From assembly GCF_012911025.1 (NCBI RefSeq), contig NZ_WUEI01000001.1, positions 1 to 64,000 on the forward strand: 64,000 nt of DNA, given 5' to 3'. Source of the stretch: Azoarcus sp. TTM-91. GTDB taxonomy: Bacteria > Pseudomonadota > Gammaproteobacteria > Burkholderiales > Rhodocyclaceae. Below are positions 8,062 through 15,730 of this stretch, in pieces (position 1 is the first letter of the stretch; every line of letters starts with the position of its first letter). The notes below the pieces were generated by a model. The model was given only the letters and a program-made list of their open reading frames with translations. It ran no database searches and was not told the origin of the DNA. A program made the translations under genes and the position numbers.

Positions 8062-9424
8062 GTTCGGCGTTCGGTAGCAGCTGGAATGCGGGGCGCCCGT
8101 CTATGGGCAGGCGTTCGGCATCCATGTGGCGGGCAAGGAAACGCTCGACCTGGGCGCCATTTTCAGCGTCGAAGACCGAGCAGGTGACGTAGAGCATTGT
8201 GCCACCGGGGGCCAGCGTGCGCCAAAGCGCGTCCAGGATGGCGGCCTGCTGCTCGGCGAAGGCGGCAATGTCTTCCTTGCGCCGCAGCCACTTTATGTCG
8301 GGGTGGCGGCGCACCACGCCGGAGGCGGAGCAGGGTACGTCGGCCAGGATGCGGTCGAAGGGGCGGCCATCCCACCAGCCGTCCACGTCGCGGCAATCGG
8401 CGGTCTTCACCCTGGCCCGCAGGCCGAGGCGCTCCAGGTTCGCCTGGATGCGGGCGGTGCGCTGCGGCTCCAGCTCCAGCGCCAGCAGATCGATGTCGGC
8501 GCTTTCCAGCAGATGGGCCGCCTTGCCGCCGGGCGCGGCGCAGGCATCCAGCACCCGCTCGCCGGCGCGCGGCGCCAGCAGGCGGGCAGCCCACTGGGCT
8601 CCGGCATCCTGCACCGACAGCCGGCCCTCGGCATAGCCTGGCAAGCGGCCGACCGCCACCGGCCGCTCCAGCAGCAGCGCGCCATGCTCCAGCAACCTGC
8701 CGGGCAGCCCGGCCGCGGCCAGCTGCCCGGCCTCCCCTTCCACCGCCGCACGACGGCGGTTGATGCGCAGCGACATCGGCGGGTGGCTGCCGCCGGCGGC
8801 CAGCACCGCTTCCCAATCCTGGGGATGGGCCGCGCGGACTTCGGCGATCCACCAGCGCGGGTGGGCGTAGCGCGACTCCTCATCCTCCGCCTGCCAGCCG
8901 CGCACCGCCTCCGCCTGGCGCAGCACATTGCGCAGCACGCCGTTGACCATGCCCTTCAGCCCCGGCATCAATGCCGCCGCGGCATTCACCGCCTGATCGA
9001 CCACGGTATGCGCCTGCTCCGGCCGCTGTGCCAGCCGGCACAGCGCCACCAGCAGCAGCCCATGGATGAACGGCGGCGGCAGCTTGGGCACCAGGTGGCC
9101 GAGCACCGCATCGCCGCGGCCGTAATCGCGCAAGGTACTCCAGGCGAGATCGCGCACCGCGCCCCGGGTAGCGTCGGCCCAGTCGGGCTGGGCCTTCAGC
9201 AGCTTTTCATAGGCGTCGGTGAGATTGCCGCCTTCGAGCACGCCGGCCACCAGTTGGGCAGCCTGCAACATGGCGTAGGCCAGACTGTCCTGCGGCGGCA
9301 GCGCAGACGCTTGCCGCCGAGGCGGGAAATTACGGGCGTCACGCTGGGCGCTGCCGCGTGGAGCGGAGGGAGAGGGCACGATGGAGACTGGGGGAGCTGG
9401 TTGCGTCCGCCCTCCCCGCTTCAT
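8021..9424 (-). CDS. rsmB: 16S rRNA (cytosine-967-C5)-methyltransferase RsmB
   Basis: Encodes 467 aa, slightly longer than the usual 430 because of a basic, low-complexity N-terminus. A NusB-like RNA-binding domain (SLAYAMLQAAQLVAGVLEGG onward) precedes a Rossmann methyltransferase with SAM motif I (VLDACAAPGGKAAHL), motif IV PCSASG and motif VI VTCSVF, which supply the two cysteines used by m5C RNA methyltransferases. It methylates C967 of 16S rRNA during small-subunit assembly. The ATG at 9424 was chosen because it overlaps the speE stop as ATGA; the open frame continues upstream inside speE. Confidence 0.92.
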   Translation of the reverse strand: MKRGGRTQPAPPVSIVPSPSAPRGSAQRDARNFPPRRQASALPPQDSLAYAMLQAAQLVAGVLEGGNLTDAYEKLLKAQPDWADATRGAVRDLAWSTLRDYGRGDAVLGHLVPKLPPPFIHGLLLVALCRLAQRPEQAHTVVDQAVNAAAALMPGLKGMVNGVLRNVLRQAEAVRGWQAEDEESRYAHPRWWIAEVRAAHPQDWEAVLAAGGSHPPMSLRINRRRAAVEGEAGQLAAAGLPGRLLEHGALLLERPVAVGRLPGYAEGRLSVQDAGAQWAARLLAPRAGERVLDACAAPGGKAAHLLESADIDLLALELEPQRTARIQANLERLGLRARVKTADCRDVDGWWDGRPFDRILADVPCSASGVVRRHPDIKWLRRKEDIAAFAEQQAAILDALWRTLAPGGTMLYVTCSVFDAENGAQVERFLARHMDAERLPIDGRPAFQLLPNAEHDGFYYALLRKSA

Positions 9425-10308
9425 TCGGCGAGCAAGGTACGCAAGTGATTGGGAAGCGCGAACTGGGCGCAGTGAACGGCGCCATTGTAGTGCTGAAGCC
9501 GCCCCAGCTGCCGTTGGGCGATACCCGCATCGACCTGCGCCGCGCTCAATGCCGCCGGCTGCAGCGTATCCGAGGCGCAGGCCATGCCCCACAGGCTGCC
9601 ATAGAGCGGAATGTAGAGAAAATACGGGCTCACATGGGTGAAGACCTGTCGCAGACCGCGCACCAGCCCGGCCACCCGCTCTGGCTGGAACACCGGCGCG
9701 CCGATGTGCAGGGTCAACGCACCACCGGGCGCGAGCAGGCGGCGGCAGCCGTGGAAGAAGGCTTCGCTGTAGAGGGCTTCCGCTGGCCCGACCGGGTCGG
9801 TGAGGTCCAGCACGACGAGATCAAAACGCTCACCGCTGGCTGGCCCGTCCCGCTCCACATAGGCGAGGCCGTCGCCGATGCGGATCTCGAGCCGGGGATC
9901 GTCCAGCGCGCCGTGATGCACTTCGCCCAGGTAGCGGCGGGCGATCTCCACCACCTTGCCGTCCAGCTCCACCATCAGCACCCGCTCCATACCCGGATGC
10001 TTGAACAGTTCCTCGGCCGAGCCACCATCGCCGCCGCCGATGATGAGGGCACTGCGCGGCCCGGGATGGGCCAGCGCGGGCACCTGGATCAGGTTCTCGT
10101 GGTAGTAGAACTCGTCCCGCTCGGAGGTCATGAAGCAGCCATCCAGGCGGAACAGCTTGCCGAAGCGCGGGGTATCCCAGACCTCGTAGCGCTGGAATTC
10201 GGAGCGGCCACGTTCGAGCAGCTGGCCGCCGGCGACGAAATAGCCGGCGTCGTCCGACAGGTATTCGGCCAGCACGCCCTCCACTTCCGGCAGCAGGAGC
10301 ATGCTCAT
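9421..10308 (-). CDS. speE: Spermidine synthase
   Basis: Encodes 295 aa. This aminopropyltransferase moves the propylamine group of decarboxylated SAM to putrescine. Family hallmarks are present: YFVAGGQLLERGRSEFQRYEVW near the N-terminus, DEFYYHE, the nucleotide-binding GGGDGGSAEE loop, the acidic strand MVELD, GDGLAYV, and the catalytic region LDLTDPVGPAEALYS. It overlaps speD by 4 bp upstream and rsmB by 4 bp downstream, so the polyamine genes head a coupled operon. The protein is cytosolic. Confidence 0.95.
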   Translation of the reverse strand: MSMLLLPEVEGVLAEYLSDDAGYFVAGGQLLERGRSEFQRYEVWDTPRFGKLFRLDGCFMTSERDEFYYHENLIQVPALAHPGPRSALIIGGGDGGSAEELFKHPGMERVLMVELDGKVVEIARRYLGEVHHGALDDPRLEIRIGDGLAYVERDGPASGERFDLVVLDLTDPVGPAEALYSEAFFHGCRRLLAPGGALTLHIGAPVFQPERVAGLVRGLRQVFTHVSPYFLYIPLYGSLWGMACASDTLQPAALSAAQVDAGIAQRQLGRLQHYNGAVHCAQFALPNHLRTLLAE

Positions 10309-10718
10309 GCCTCGATCTCCGCCGGCTCGCGGCCGCGATTCACCGCATGCTCGGCGATATCCTCCGGCTGCATCGCGTCTATCACCCTGCGATAGACGCT
10401 ACGGGCGCGCTCGCTGTTATCGCGGGAGTAGTTGCAGACGTAGACGTCCAGGGTGACGTCGCCGGTCTCCGGCCAGGTGTGGATGGCCAGGTGGGACTCC
10501 GCGAGCACCACCGTGCCGGTCACGCCGGCCGGCTCGCCCGCGTCATCCAGGAACTGGTAGAAATAAGCCCCCAGTGGCGTCAGGCCGGCATCGCGGCATT
10601 CCTTCACGCACAGGGTTTCAAGCGCCTCTCGCTCGCTGAGTGCGACTGCCTCGCCGCCGCAACGGTAGAGATCGGCAATCAGATGAAGTCCATTCATTGC
10701 CAGGTTCGGTACGGTCAC
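10305..10718 (-). CDS. speD: S-adenosylmethionine decarboxylase proenzyme
   Basis: Encodes 137 aa, the size of the short prokaryotic SpeD class. The proenzyme self-cleaves before a serine that becomes the pyruvoyl cofactor: S75 in AESHLAIHTWPE. H80 and C95 (DVYVCNY) are the expected processing and catalytic residues. It supplies decarboxylated SAM to SpeE, encoded directly downstream with a 4-bp overlap. Translation could begin at the ATG at 10718 or at a second ATG at 10697 (MNGLHLI); the first is used here. The parS-like palindrome at 10771 lies just upstream. Confidence 0.95.
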   Translation of the reverse strand: MTVPNLAMNGLHLIADLYRCGGEAVALSEREALETLCVKECRDAGLTPLGAYFYQFLDDAGEPAGVTGTVVLAESHLAIHTWPETGDVTLDVYVCNYSRDNSERARSVYRRVIDAMQPEDIAEHAVNRGREPAEIEA

Positions 10719-10770
10719 GGAAAGCGGTCGATTCTAGCACCGCCTTCACATTTGCCCGAACATATCGACT

Positions 10771-10786
10771 TGTTCCACGTGGAACA
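10771..10786. promoter_or_regulatory. parS-like ParB binding site 1
   Basis: TGTTCCACGTGGAACA is a perfect 16-bp palindrome matching the chromosomal parS consensus TGTTTCACGTGAAACA at 14 of 16 positions, with the changes symmetric. Chromosomal parS sites load ParB near the origin for chromosome segregation; dnaA lies about 11 kb away. The site is in the short gap between speD and the TauE-like gene. Confidence 0.85.
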
Positions 10787-10797
10787 GCCGAAGCGGC

Positions 10798-11565
10798 TCA
10801 GCCGAAGGTGTCGTAGGCCAGCTTGGCGATCAGTATGCTGACCACGCACAGGAACATCTTCCGCACGAAGCCTGACCCGTGCTTGAGCGCTGCCCGCGAG
10901 CCAGTCACCGCACCGCTGAGATTGCACACCGCCATTACTGCGGCGACCTGCCATAGCAGATTCACGTTATTGACGAAGTAGGCGATGGCCGCCAGGTTAG
11001 TCGCGACGTTGAGGATCTTGGCGGTCACCGAGGCGCGCAGGAAATCCATCCCCAGCAGGCGGATGAACAGGAAGATGAGAAAGCTGCCGGTACCGGGTCC
11101 AAAAAAACCGTCGTAGAAACCGATCACGCCGCCGATGCCGAGCGCGATCGCCACGGAGCGCCCGCCGTGCGCCGGCTCTGTCGACACTGTGCCCAGATCC
11201 TTGCGCATGAAGGTGTAGATGGCCACCAGTACCAGCAGGACAAGGATCAGGGGACGAAGTATGGTGGGCGGCAGATAAGCCACCGCCTTGGCGCCATACC
11301 AGGAACCGATCAGCGCGGCGAACGCTCCCGGCAGCGCCACCCGCCACGGTATGCTCACTCGCCGTGCGTACTGGACCGCCGCGCTGCTGGTGCCCACGAT
11401 GCTGGCGAGCTTGTTTGTTCCGAACAGCGTTGCCGGCGAAGCCCATGGGAAGGCGGCAAACAGCGCGGGTATCTGGATCAGGCCCCCGCCCCCAACCACG
11501 GCATCAACAAAGCCAGCGCAGAAGGCAGCCAGCCCCAATGCGCCCAAAAGAAAATCCGGATCCAT
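10798..11565 (-). CDS. TauE/SafE (TSUP) family membrane permease
   Basis: Encodes 255 aa with about eight hydrophobic segments. The N-terminus shows the family signature GFVDAVVGGGGLIQIPAL with FGTNKLASIVGTSSAAVQY, repeated in the second half as GFYDGFFGPGTGSFLIFLFI, the internal duplication typical of TSUP carriers. Members export or import small sulfur-containing or organic anions such as sulfite, sulfoacetate or taurine-derived compounds; the substrate cannot be read from the sequence. The gene is bracketed by the two parS-like sites, 11 bp downstream of its end and 3 bp upstream of its ATG. Confidence 0.88.
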   Translation of the reverse strand: MDPDFLLGALGLAAFCAGFVDAVVGGGGLIQIPALFAAFPWASPATLFGTNKLASIVGTSSAAVQYARRVSIPWRVALPGAFAALIGSWYGAKAVAYLPPTILRPLILVLLVLVAIYTFMRKDLGTVSTEPAHGGRSVAIALGIGGVIGFYDGFFGPGTGSFLIFLFIRLLGMDFLRASVTAKILNVATNLAAIAYFVNNVNLLWQVAAVMAVCNLSGAVTGSRAALKHGSGFVRKMFLCVVSILIAKLAYDTFG

Positions 11566-11568
11566 CCT

Positions 11569-11584
11569 TGTTCCACGTGAAACA
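11569..11584. promoter_or_regulatory. parS-like ParB binding site 2
   Basis: TGTTCCACGTGAAACA differs from the parS consensus TGTTTCACGTGAAACA at one base. It lies between the TauE-like gene and tam, 783 bp from the first site. Two near-consensus copies this close together make chance occurrence unlikely. Confidence 0.87.
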
Positions 11585-11589
11585 GCGCC

Positions 11590-12360
11590 TCAACGCTGCG
11601 GATTGCGCGCCACCATGAACAGGCGGCGGAAGGGGAAAAGTACACTGCCATCCGGGCTGACCGGGTAGGCTGCCTTCAACATCTCGCCGAGCTCAGTGCA
11701 GAAAGCCCGCCTCTCATCCTCGCCGAGTCGAGAAAAATAAGGCACCAGCGTCGTACCACTCAACCAGTTCAGGATGGGATTATCGCCAGTCAGCCGCTGC
11801 CAATAAACCGTCTCCCAGACATCGACGATATGGAAACGGGCGCTCAACAGCGAGTAGTAGAAACCAGCCCCCTCCACCGCGCCCATGCGACTGTCGGCGA
11901 GTCGCTCACGCCAGGCGCGGGATCCGGCAAGGCCACGGATCGCCTGGTGCGATGGCGCATCGAAATTCGCGGGTATCTGCACCGCCAGAATGCCGCGCAT
12001 GCCCAGCTGGGATGAGAGATGCGCGAATAGCGTGGTGTGGTCGTCCAACCAGTGCAGTGCCGCGTTGGAGAAGAGAACATCTACTTCTGCGTCCGCCTGC
12101 CACAAGCGTGCATCCGCCTGCTCCCAACGCATGCCGGGGTGCTCGGCGCCGGCCCTGGCCAGCATCTCGGTGGAGCTGTCTATCCCCAGCACGTCCGCCG
12201 CCGGCCAACGCTCCTTCAACAGCATGGTCACGTTCCCGGGCCCGCAGCCGAGATCCACCACCCGCAGCGGCTGCACCGCGGGAATGCGGGCGATCAGATC
12301 CAGCGCCGGCCTGAGCCGCAAGTTGTCGAACTGCAGATAGCGCTCAGGATCCCAGCCCAT
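11590..12360 (-). CDS. tam: Trans-aconitate 2-methyltransferase
   Basis: Encodes 256 aa. The chosen ATG (MGWDPERYLQFDNLRLRPA) is preceded by GGAGG and matches the conserved WDPxxYLxF opening of Tam proteins; an upstream ATG at 12408 lacks this support. SAM motif I is VVDLGCGPGN and post-I is VLGIDSS; FSNAALHWL and QIPANFDAPSH are further Tam-like stretches. The enzyme methylates trans-aconitate, a by-product that inhibits the TCA cycle. It is soluble and cytosolic, apparently monocistronic, and ends 6 bp from the second parS-like site. Confidence 0.9.
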   Translation of the reverse strand: MGWDPERYLQFDNLRLRPALDLIARIPAVQPLRVVDLGCGPGNVTMLLKERWPAADVLGIDSSTEMLARAGAEHPGMRWEQADARLWQADAEVDVLFSNAALHWLDDHTTLFAHLSSQLGMRGILAVQIPANFDAPSHQAIRGLAGSRAWRERLADSRMGAVEGAGFYYSLLSARFHIVDVWETVYWQRLTGDNPILNWLSGTTLVPYFSRLGEDERRAFCTELGEMLKAAYPVSPDGSVLFPFRRLFMVARNPQR

Positions 12361-12545
12361 GAAAACATCCTCCGCAGTCGGAAACGCCCGTAGACAGGGT
12401 TTCTCCAACTATAGCAAGCGGCTCTGATGGAGGCCCGCCGCGATGCGCCGCCGTTCCGCGGGAACAGAATTTGACCGCAAGCAACGGCGTTCCAGCCGCA
12501 CTTACAGGCGCTAGACTCCAGGAGCGTAACCCCGAGATTCATGCC

Positions 12546-13100
12546 ATGCCCCGGCTACACCTGCTCCCCGCCTCGGCTCGCCACGCCGGCCCCCTGTCCT
12601 ATGCCTACGGCCGGTGTGCCCTCGGGCGCTTCATTGTGGCCCTGGGAAAGCACGGGCTATGCGCGGTGCTGATCGGCGATGAGGAGCGCGCCCTGCTCGC
12701 CGAGCTTCGCACCTACTTTCCCCTTGCCCATCCACAGGAGAACCCCGGGGATTTCCGCCACGCGCTCCCGCAACTCGCTACGCACCTGGATCAACCGTGG
12801 ACACCGTTCCCGCTGCAACTCGAAGCCGCCGGTACGCCGTTGCAGCAGCGCGTCTGGCAGACGCTGTGCGCCATCCCGGCAGGCCAGACGCGCAGCTATA
12901 CCCAACTCGCCCGAAGCCTCGGGCTGGAAAACGCCGTGCGCGCGGTTGCAAACGCCTGTGCCGCAAACCGGCTCGCGGTGGTGGTGCCCTGCCACCGAAT
13001 ACTGCGCAGCGACAGCACCATCAGCGGCTATCGCTGGGGCCCGGCACGCAAGGCCATGCTGCTCGAACGGGAGCGCCACGCACCATGCCTGCCAACCTGA
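12546..13100 (+). CDS. ogt: Methylated-DNA--protein-cysteine methyltransferase
   Basis: Encodes 184 aa. It transfers O6-alkyl groups from guanine to its own cysteine in a suicide reaction. The acceptor is C149 in VVPCHRIL; TPLQQRVWQTLCAIPAGQTRSY and SGYRWG are the surrounding conserved elements. By eye it is closer to the C-terminal domain of the Ada protein encoded at 14442 than to E. coli Ogt (compare CALGRFIVALGKHGLCAVLIGD with CSLGAILVAQSQRGLCAILLGD), so the two are probably paralogues. It overlaps alkB by 16 bp and heads an alkylation-repair cluster. Confidence 0.9.
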   Translation: MPRLHLLPASARHAGPLSYAYGRCALGRFIVALGKHGLCAVLIGDEERALLAELRTYFPLAHPQENPGDFRHALPQLATHLDQPWTPFPLQLEAAGTPLQQRVWQTLCAIPAGQTRSYTQLARSLGLENAVRAVANACAANRLAVVVPCHRILRSDSTISGYRWGPARKAMLLERERHAPCLPT

Positions 13101-13744
13101 CCCTCCCCCTCTTCGGCGATGCCACCCAATCCAGCCGGGAACAACTGGGCCAGCATGCCTGGCTGTTACGCGGCTTCGCGCTGGCGCAGGCCGATGAGCT
13201 GCTAACCGCAATAGCCCGGATAAGGGCGCAGTCCCCTTTCCGCCAGATGCGCACGCCCGGCGGCTTCACCATGTCGGTGGCGCTGAACAACTGCGGGGCG
13301 CTGGGCTGGACTTCGGATGCCAGCGGCTATCGCTACACCCCGCGGGACCCACTCACCGGCCAGGCCTGGCCGCCCATGCCCCTGCCGCTGCTTTCCCTTG
13401 CAGCGCAAGCCGCCGAGGCGGCCGGCTTCCCCGGATTCATACCGGACGCCTGTCTGCTCAACCGCTATCCGCCGGGCAGCCGGCTGTCCCTGCACCAGGA
13501 TCGCAACGAGCGCGACTTCTCAGCCCCCATCGTCTCGGTCTCCCTCGGCATGGGCGCCGTCTTCCTGTTCGGCGGCCACGCGCGCAATGACAAGGCCGCC
13601 CGCATTCCCCTGCTGCACGGCGACGTCGCCGTCTGGGGCGGCGAAGACCGCTTGCGCTACCACGGCATCCTGCCGCTCAAGGATCAGCCGCACCCGGCCA
13701 CCGGCAGCCTGCGTTACAACCTCACCTTCCGCAAAGCCGGCTGA
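13085..13744 (+). CDS. alkB: AlkB, DNA oxidative demethylase
   Basis: Encodes 219 aa, close to the 216 aa of E. coli AlkB. It is an Fe(II)/2-oxoglutarate dioxygenase that reverses 1-methyladenine and 3-methylcytosine in DNA and RNA. The iron ligands are visible as H137, D139 (LHQDRNERD) and H193 (RYHGI); R210 and R216 (LRYNLTFR) correspond to the 2-oxoglutarate-binding arginines. PFRQMRTPGGFTMSVALNNCG is the nucleotide-recognition lid. The ATG overlaps the end of ogt by 16 bp, and alkA follows after 15 bp. Confidence 0.95.
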   Translation: MPANLTLPLFGDATQSSREQLGQHAWLLRGFALAQADELLTAIARIRAQSPFRQMRTPGGFTMSVALNNCGALGWTSDASGYRYTPRDPLTGQAWPPMPLPLLSLAAQAAEAAGFPGFIPDACLLNRYPPGSRLSLHQDRNERDFSAPIVSVSLGMGAVFLFGGHARNDKAARIPLLHGDVAVWGGEDRLRYHGILPLKDQPHPATGSLRYNLTFRKAG

Positions 13745-13759
13745 AAGAGCCGCCGCAAC

Positions 13760-14437
13760 ATGTCCATCAAACCCGCCTACCTCGAAGCCGCCCGCTACCT
13801 CGCCGGCCTGGATGCCGACTGGGCCCGCCTGGTGCACACCGTCGGCCCCTGCGAGCTGCGGACCATCGCCACCCGCGAGCCTTACGAGGCGCTGGTGCGC
13901 GCCATCGCCTACCAGCAACTCCACGCCCGCGCGGCGGAAGCCATCCTCGGCCGGCTCATCGCCCTCTACCCCGACAGCGCCTTCCCCCGCCCCGCCGAGC
14001 TGCTCGCCACCGACCCCGAGTTGCAGCGCCGCTGCGGCCTCTCCGCCAGCAAACTGGCCACCATACGCGGCATCGCCCAAGCCGCGCTGGAGGGGCGCAT
14101 CCCGGACCTCGCCCGCGCGCGCGAGCTTGCTGACGAGGCCCTGATCCAGCAACTGGTAGCCCTGCGCGGCGTAGGCCGGTGGACAGTGGAGATGATGCTG
14201 ATCTTCACCCTGGAGCGGCTGGACGTGCTGCCAGTGGACGACTATGGCGTGCGCGAAGGCTATCGCCGGCTCAAGGGGCTGGAAAAAGCCCCCACGCCAC
14301 GGCTGATGCGCGACATCGGCCTGGCCTGGCAACCGCATCGCAGCGTCGCCGCCTGGTATCTGTGGCGCGTCCCCAAGCCTGCCGGAGTTCAACAGCAAGA
14401 AGCCGGTGGCACGCCGCCGGCGACGCCGGCAGGATGA
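13760..14437 (+). CDS. alkA: DNA-3-methyladenine glycosylase II (AlkA-like)
   Basis: Encodes 225 aa. The helix-hairpin-helix LRGVGRWTVEMMLIF (about residues 135-149) is followed by LERLDVLPVDDYGVREGY, where D160/D161 aligns with the catalytic aspartate of HhH-GPD glycosylases. It excises alkylated bases such as 3-methyladenine. It is shorter than E. coli AlkA and lacks the N-terminal TBP-like domain, resembling the compact bacterial 3-MeA glycosylases. It lies between alkB and ada on the same strand with 5-15 bp gaps. Confidence 0.9.
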   Translation: MSIKPAYLEAARYLAGLDADWARLVHTVGPCELRTIATREPYEALVRAIAYQQLHARAAEAILGRLIALYPDSAFPRPAELLATDPELQRRCGLSASKLATIRGIAQAALEGRIPDLARARELADEALIQQLVALRGVGRWTVEMMLIFTLERLDVLPVDDYGVREGYRRLKGLEKAPTPRLMRDIGLAWQPHRSVAAWYLWRVPKPAGVQQQEAGGTPPATPAG

Positions 14438-14441
14438 GCCC

Positions 14442-15563
14442 ATGGACGCACACCGCCGGGAACCCGCCATGAAGCCCCTTCCCTCTTCTCCCACCACCTC
14501 GCCCTACGCCAGCGAGGACAGCCGCTGGGCCGCGGTGCAGGCACGCGATGCCGCCGCGGATGGCCATTTCGTCTATGCGGTGAAGACCACCGGTGTCTAT
14601 GCCCGCCCCAGCGCCTCCGCCCGCCTGCCGCGGCGGGAGAACGTGGTCTTCTTCGCCACTGCGGCCGAGGCCGAGGCGGCCGGCTACCGTCCCAGCCGCC
14701 GCGCCAGCGCGGACCGCAGCATGGCGGAGGCTCGCCGCTCTGCGCTGATCGCCGAAGCCTGCCGGCTGATGGATACCGCCGACACCCCGCCGCGGCTGGA
14801 CGCCCTCGCCGCCAGCGCCGGCCTCAGCCCTTTCCATTTCCACCGCCAGTTCAAGGCGGAGACTGGCCTCACCCCGCGCGCCTATGCCCAGGCCGCCCGC
14901 GCCCGCAAGCTGCGCGCCGGCCTCGCCAGCCCGGCGAGCGACAGCGTCACCCAGGCTATCTATGCGGCCGGCTTCAACTCCAGCAGCCGCTTCTACGACC
15001 AGGCCGAGGCGCTGCTCGGCATGCGACCACTGGAGTACCGCGATGGCGGCCGCCAGGCAGAGATCCGCTTCGCCATCGGCCAATGCAGCCTGGGAGCCAT
15101 TCTGGTCGCGCAAAGCCAGCGTGGGCTGTGCGCCATCCTGCTGGGTGACGACCCGGAGCTGCTCGCGCACCAGCTGCAAGACCGCTTCCCCAAAGCCAGG
15201 CTGATCGGCGGCGACAGCGGATTCGAGCGCCTGGTGGCCGAAGTCGTCGGCTTCGTCGAACAGCCGGCGCTGGGCCTGCGCCTGCCGCTCGACGTACAGG
15301 GCACTGCCTTCCAGCATCGGGTATGGCAGGCGCTGCAGCAGATTCCGCCCGGCAGTACCGCCAGTTACGCGGAGATCGCCGCCCGCATCGGCGCCCCCAA
15401 GGCGGTACGGGCGGTGGCGCGCGCCTGCGCCAGCAACATGCTGGCGATCGCCATCCCCTGCCACCGGGTGGTCCGCCATGACGGCCAGCTCTCCGGCTAT
15501 CGCTGGGGCGTGGAGCGCAAGCAGGCTTTGCTGACGCGGGAGGCACAGACACGAGAGGAGTAA
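14442..15563 (+). CDS. ada: Ada-like regulator/AGT lacking the N-terminal zinc cysteines
   Basis: Encodes 373 aa from the ATG with AGGA 7 bp upstream; an ATG at 14469 is an alternative. Three Ada domains are in order: N-Ada (about 20-95), an AraC-type HTH (about 100-200) and an O6-alkylguanine transferase with acceptor C340 in AIPCHRVV. In E. coli Ada, C38, C42, C69 and C72 bind zinc and C38 accepts methyl from phosphotriesters. Here the same spacing reads A54-RPS-A58 and S85-RR-A88, so all four cysteines are replaced while the surrounding fold (FVYAVKTTGVY, RRENVVFF, AAGYRP) remains. Classical methyl-triggered activation of transcription therefore looks impossible. The C-terminal repair activity should persist. 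Confidence 0.9.
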   Translation: MDAHRREPAMKPLPSSPTTSPYASEDSRWAAVQARDAAADGHFVYAVKTTGVYARPSASARLPRRENVVFFATAAEAEAAGYRPSRRASADRSMAEARRSALIAEACRLMDTADTPPRLDALAASAGLSPFHFHRQFKAETGLTPRAYAQAARARKLRAGLASPASDSVTQAIYAAGFNSSSRFYDQAEALLGMRPLEYRDGGRQAEIRFAIGQCSLGAILVAQSQRGLCAILLGDDPELLAHQLQDRFPKARLIGGDSGFERLVAEVVGFVEQPALGLRLPLDVQGTAFQHRVWQALQQIPPGSTASYAEIAARIGAPKAVRAVARACASNMLAIAIPCHRVVRHDGQLSGYRWGVERKQALLTREAQTREE

Positions 15564-15730
15564 GCGGGGCCGCGGCAAGGGCCCCAAGCGTGGATGCCGG
15601 ACACGGCCCGTGGCTTCCACGCTCCCCCGGCCGGGCACGCAGTCCGCGGGCCTGCGAGCCGCAGCCGATCGCCCGCACGGAACCGCCTGCCTCGCTCACC
15701 GGTCAGCCACAGAACCGCCGAGGTCCGCCG

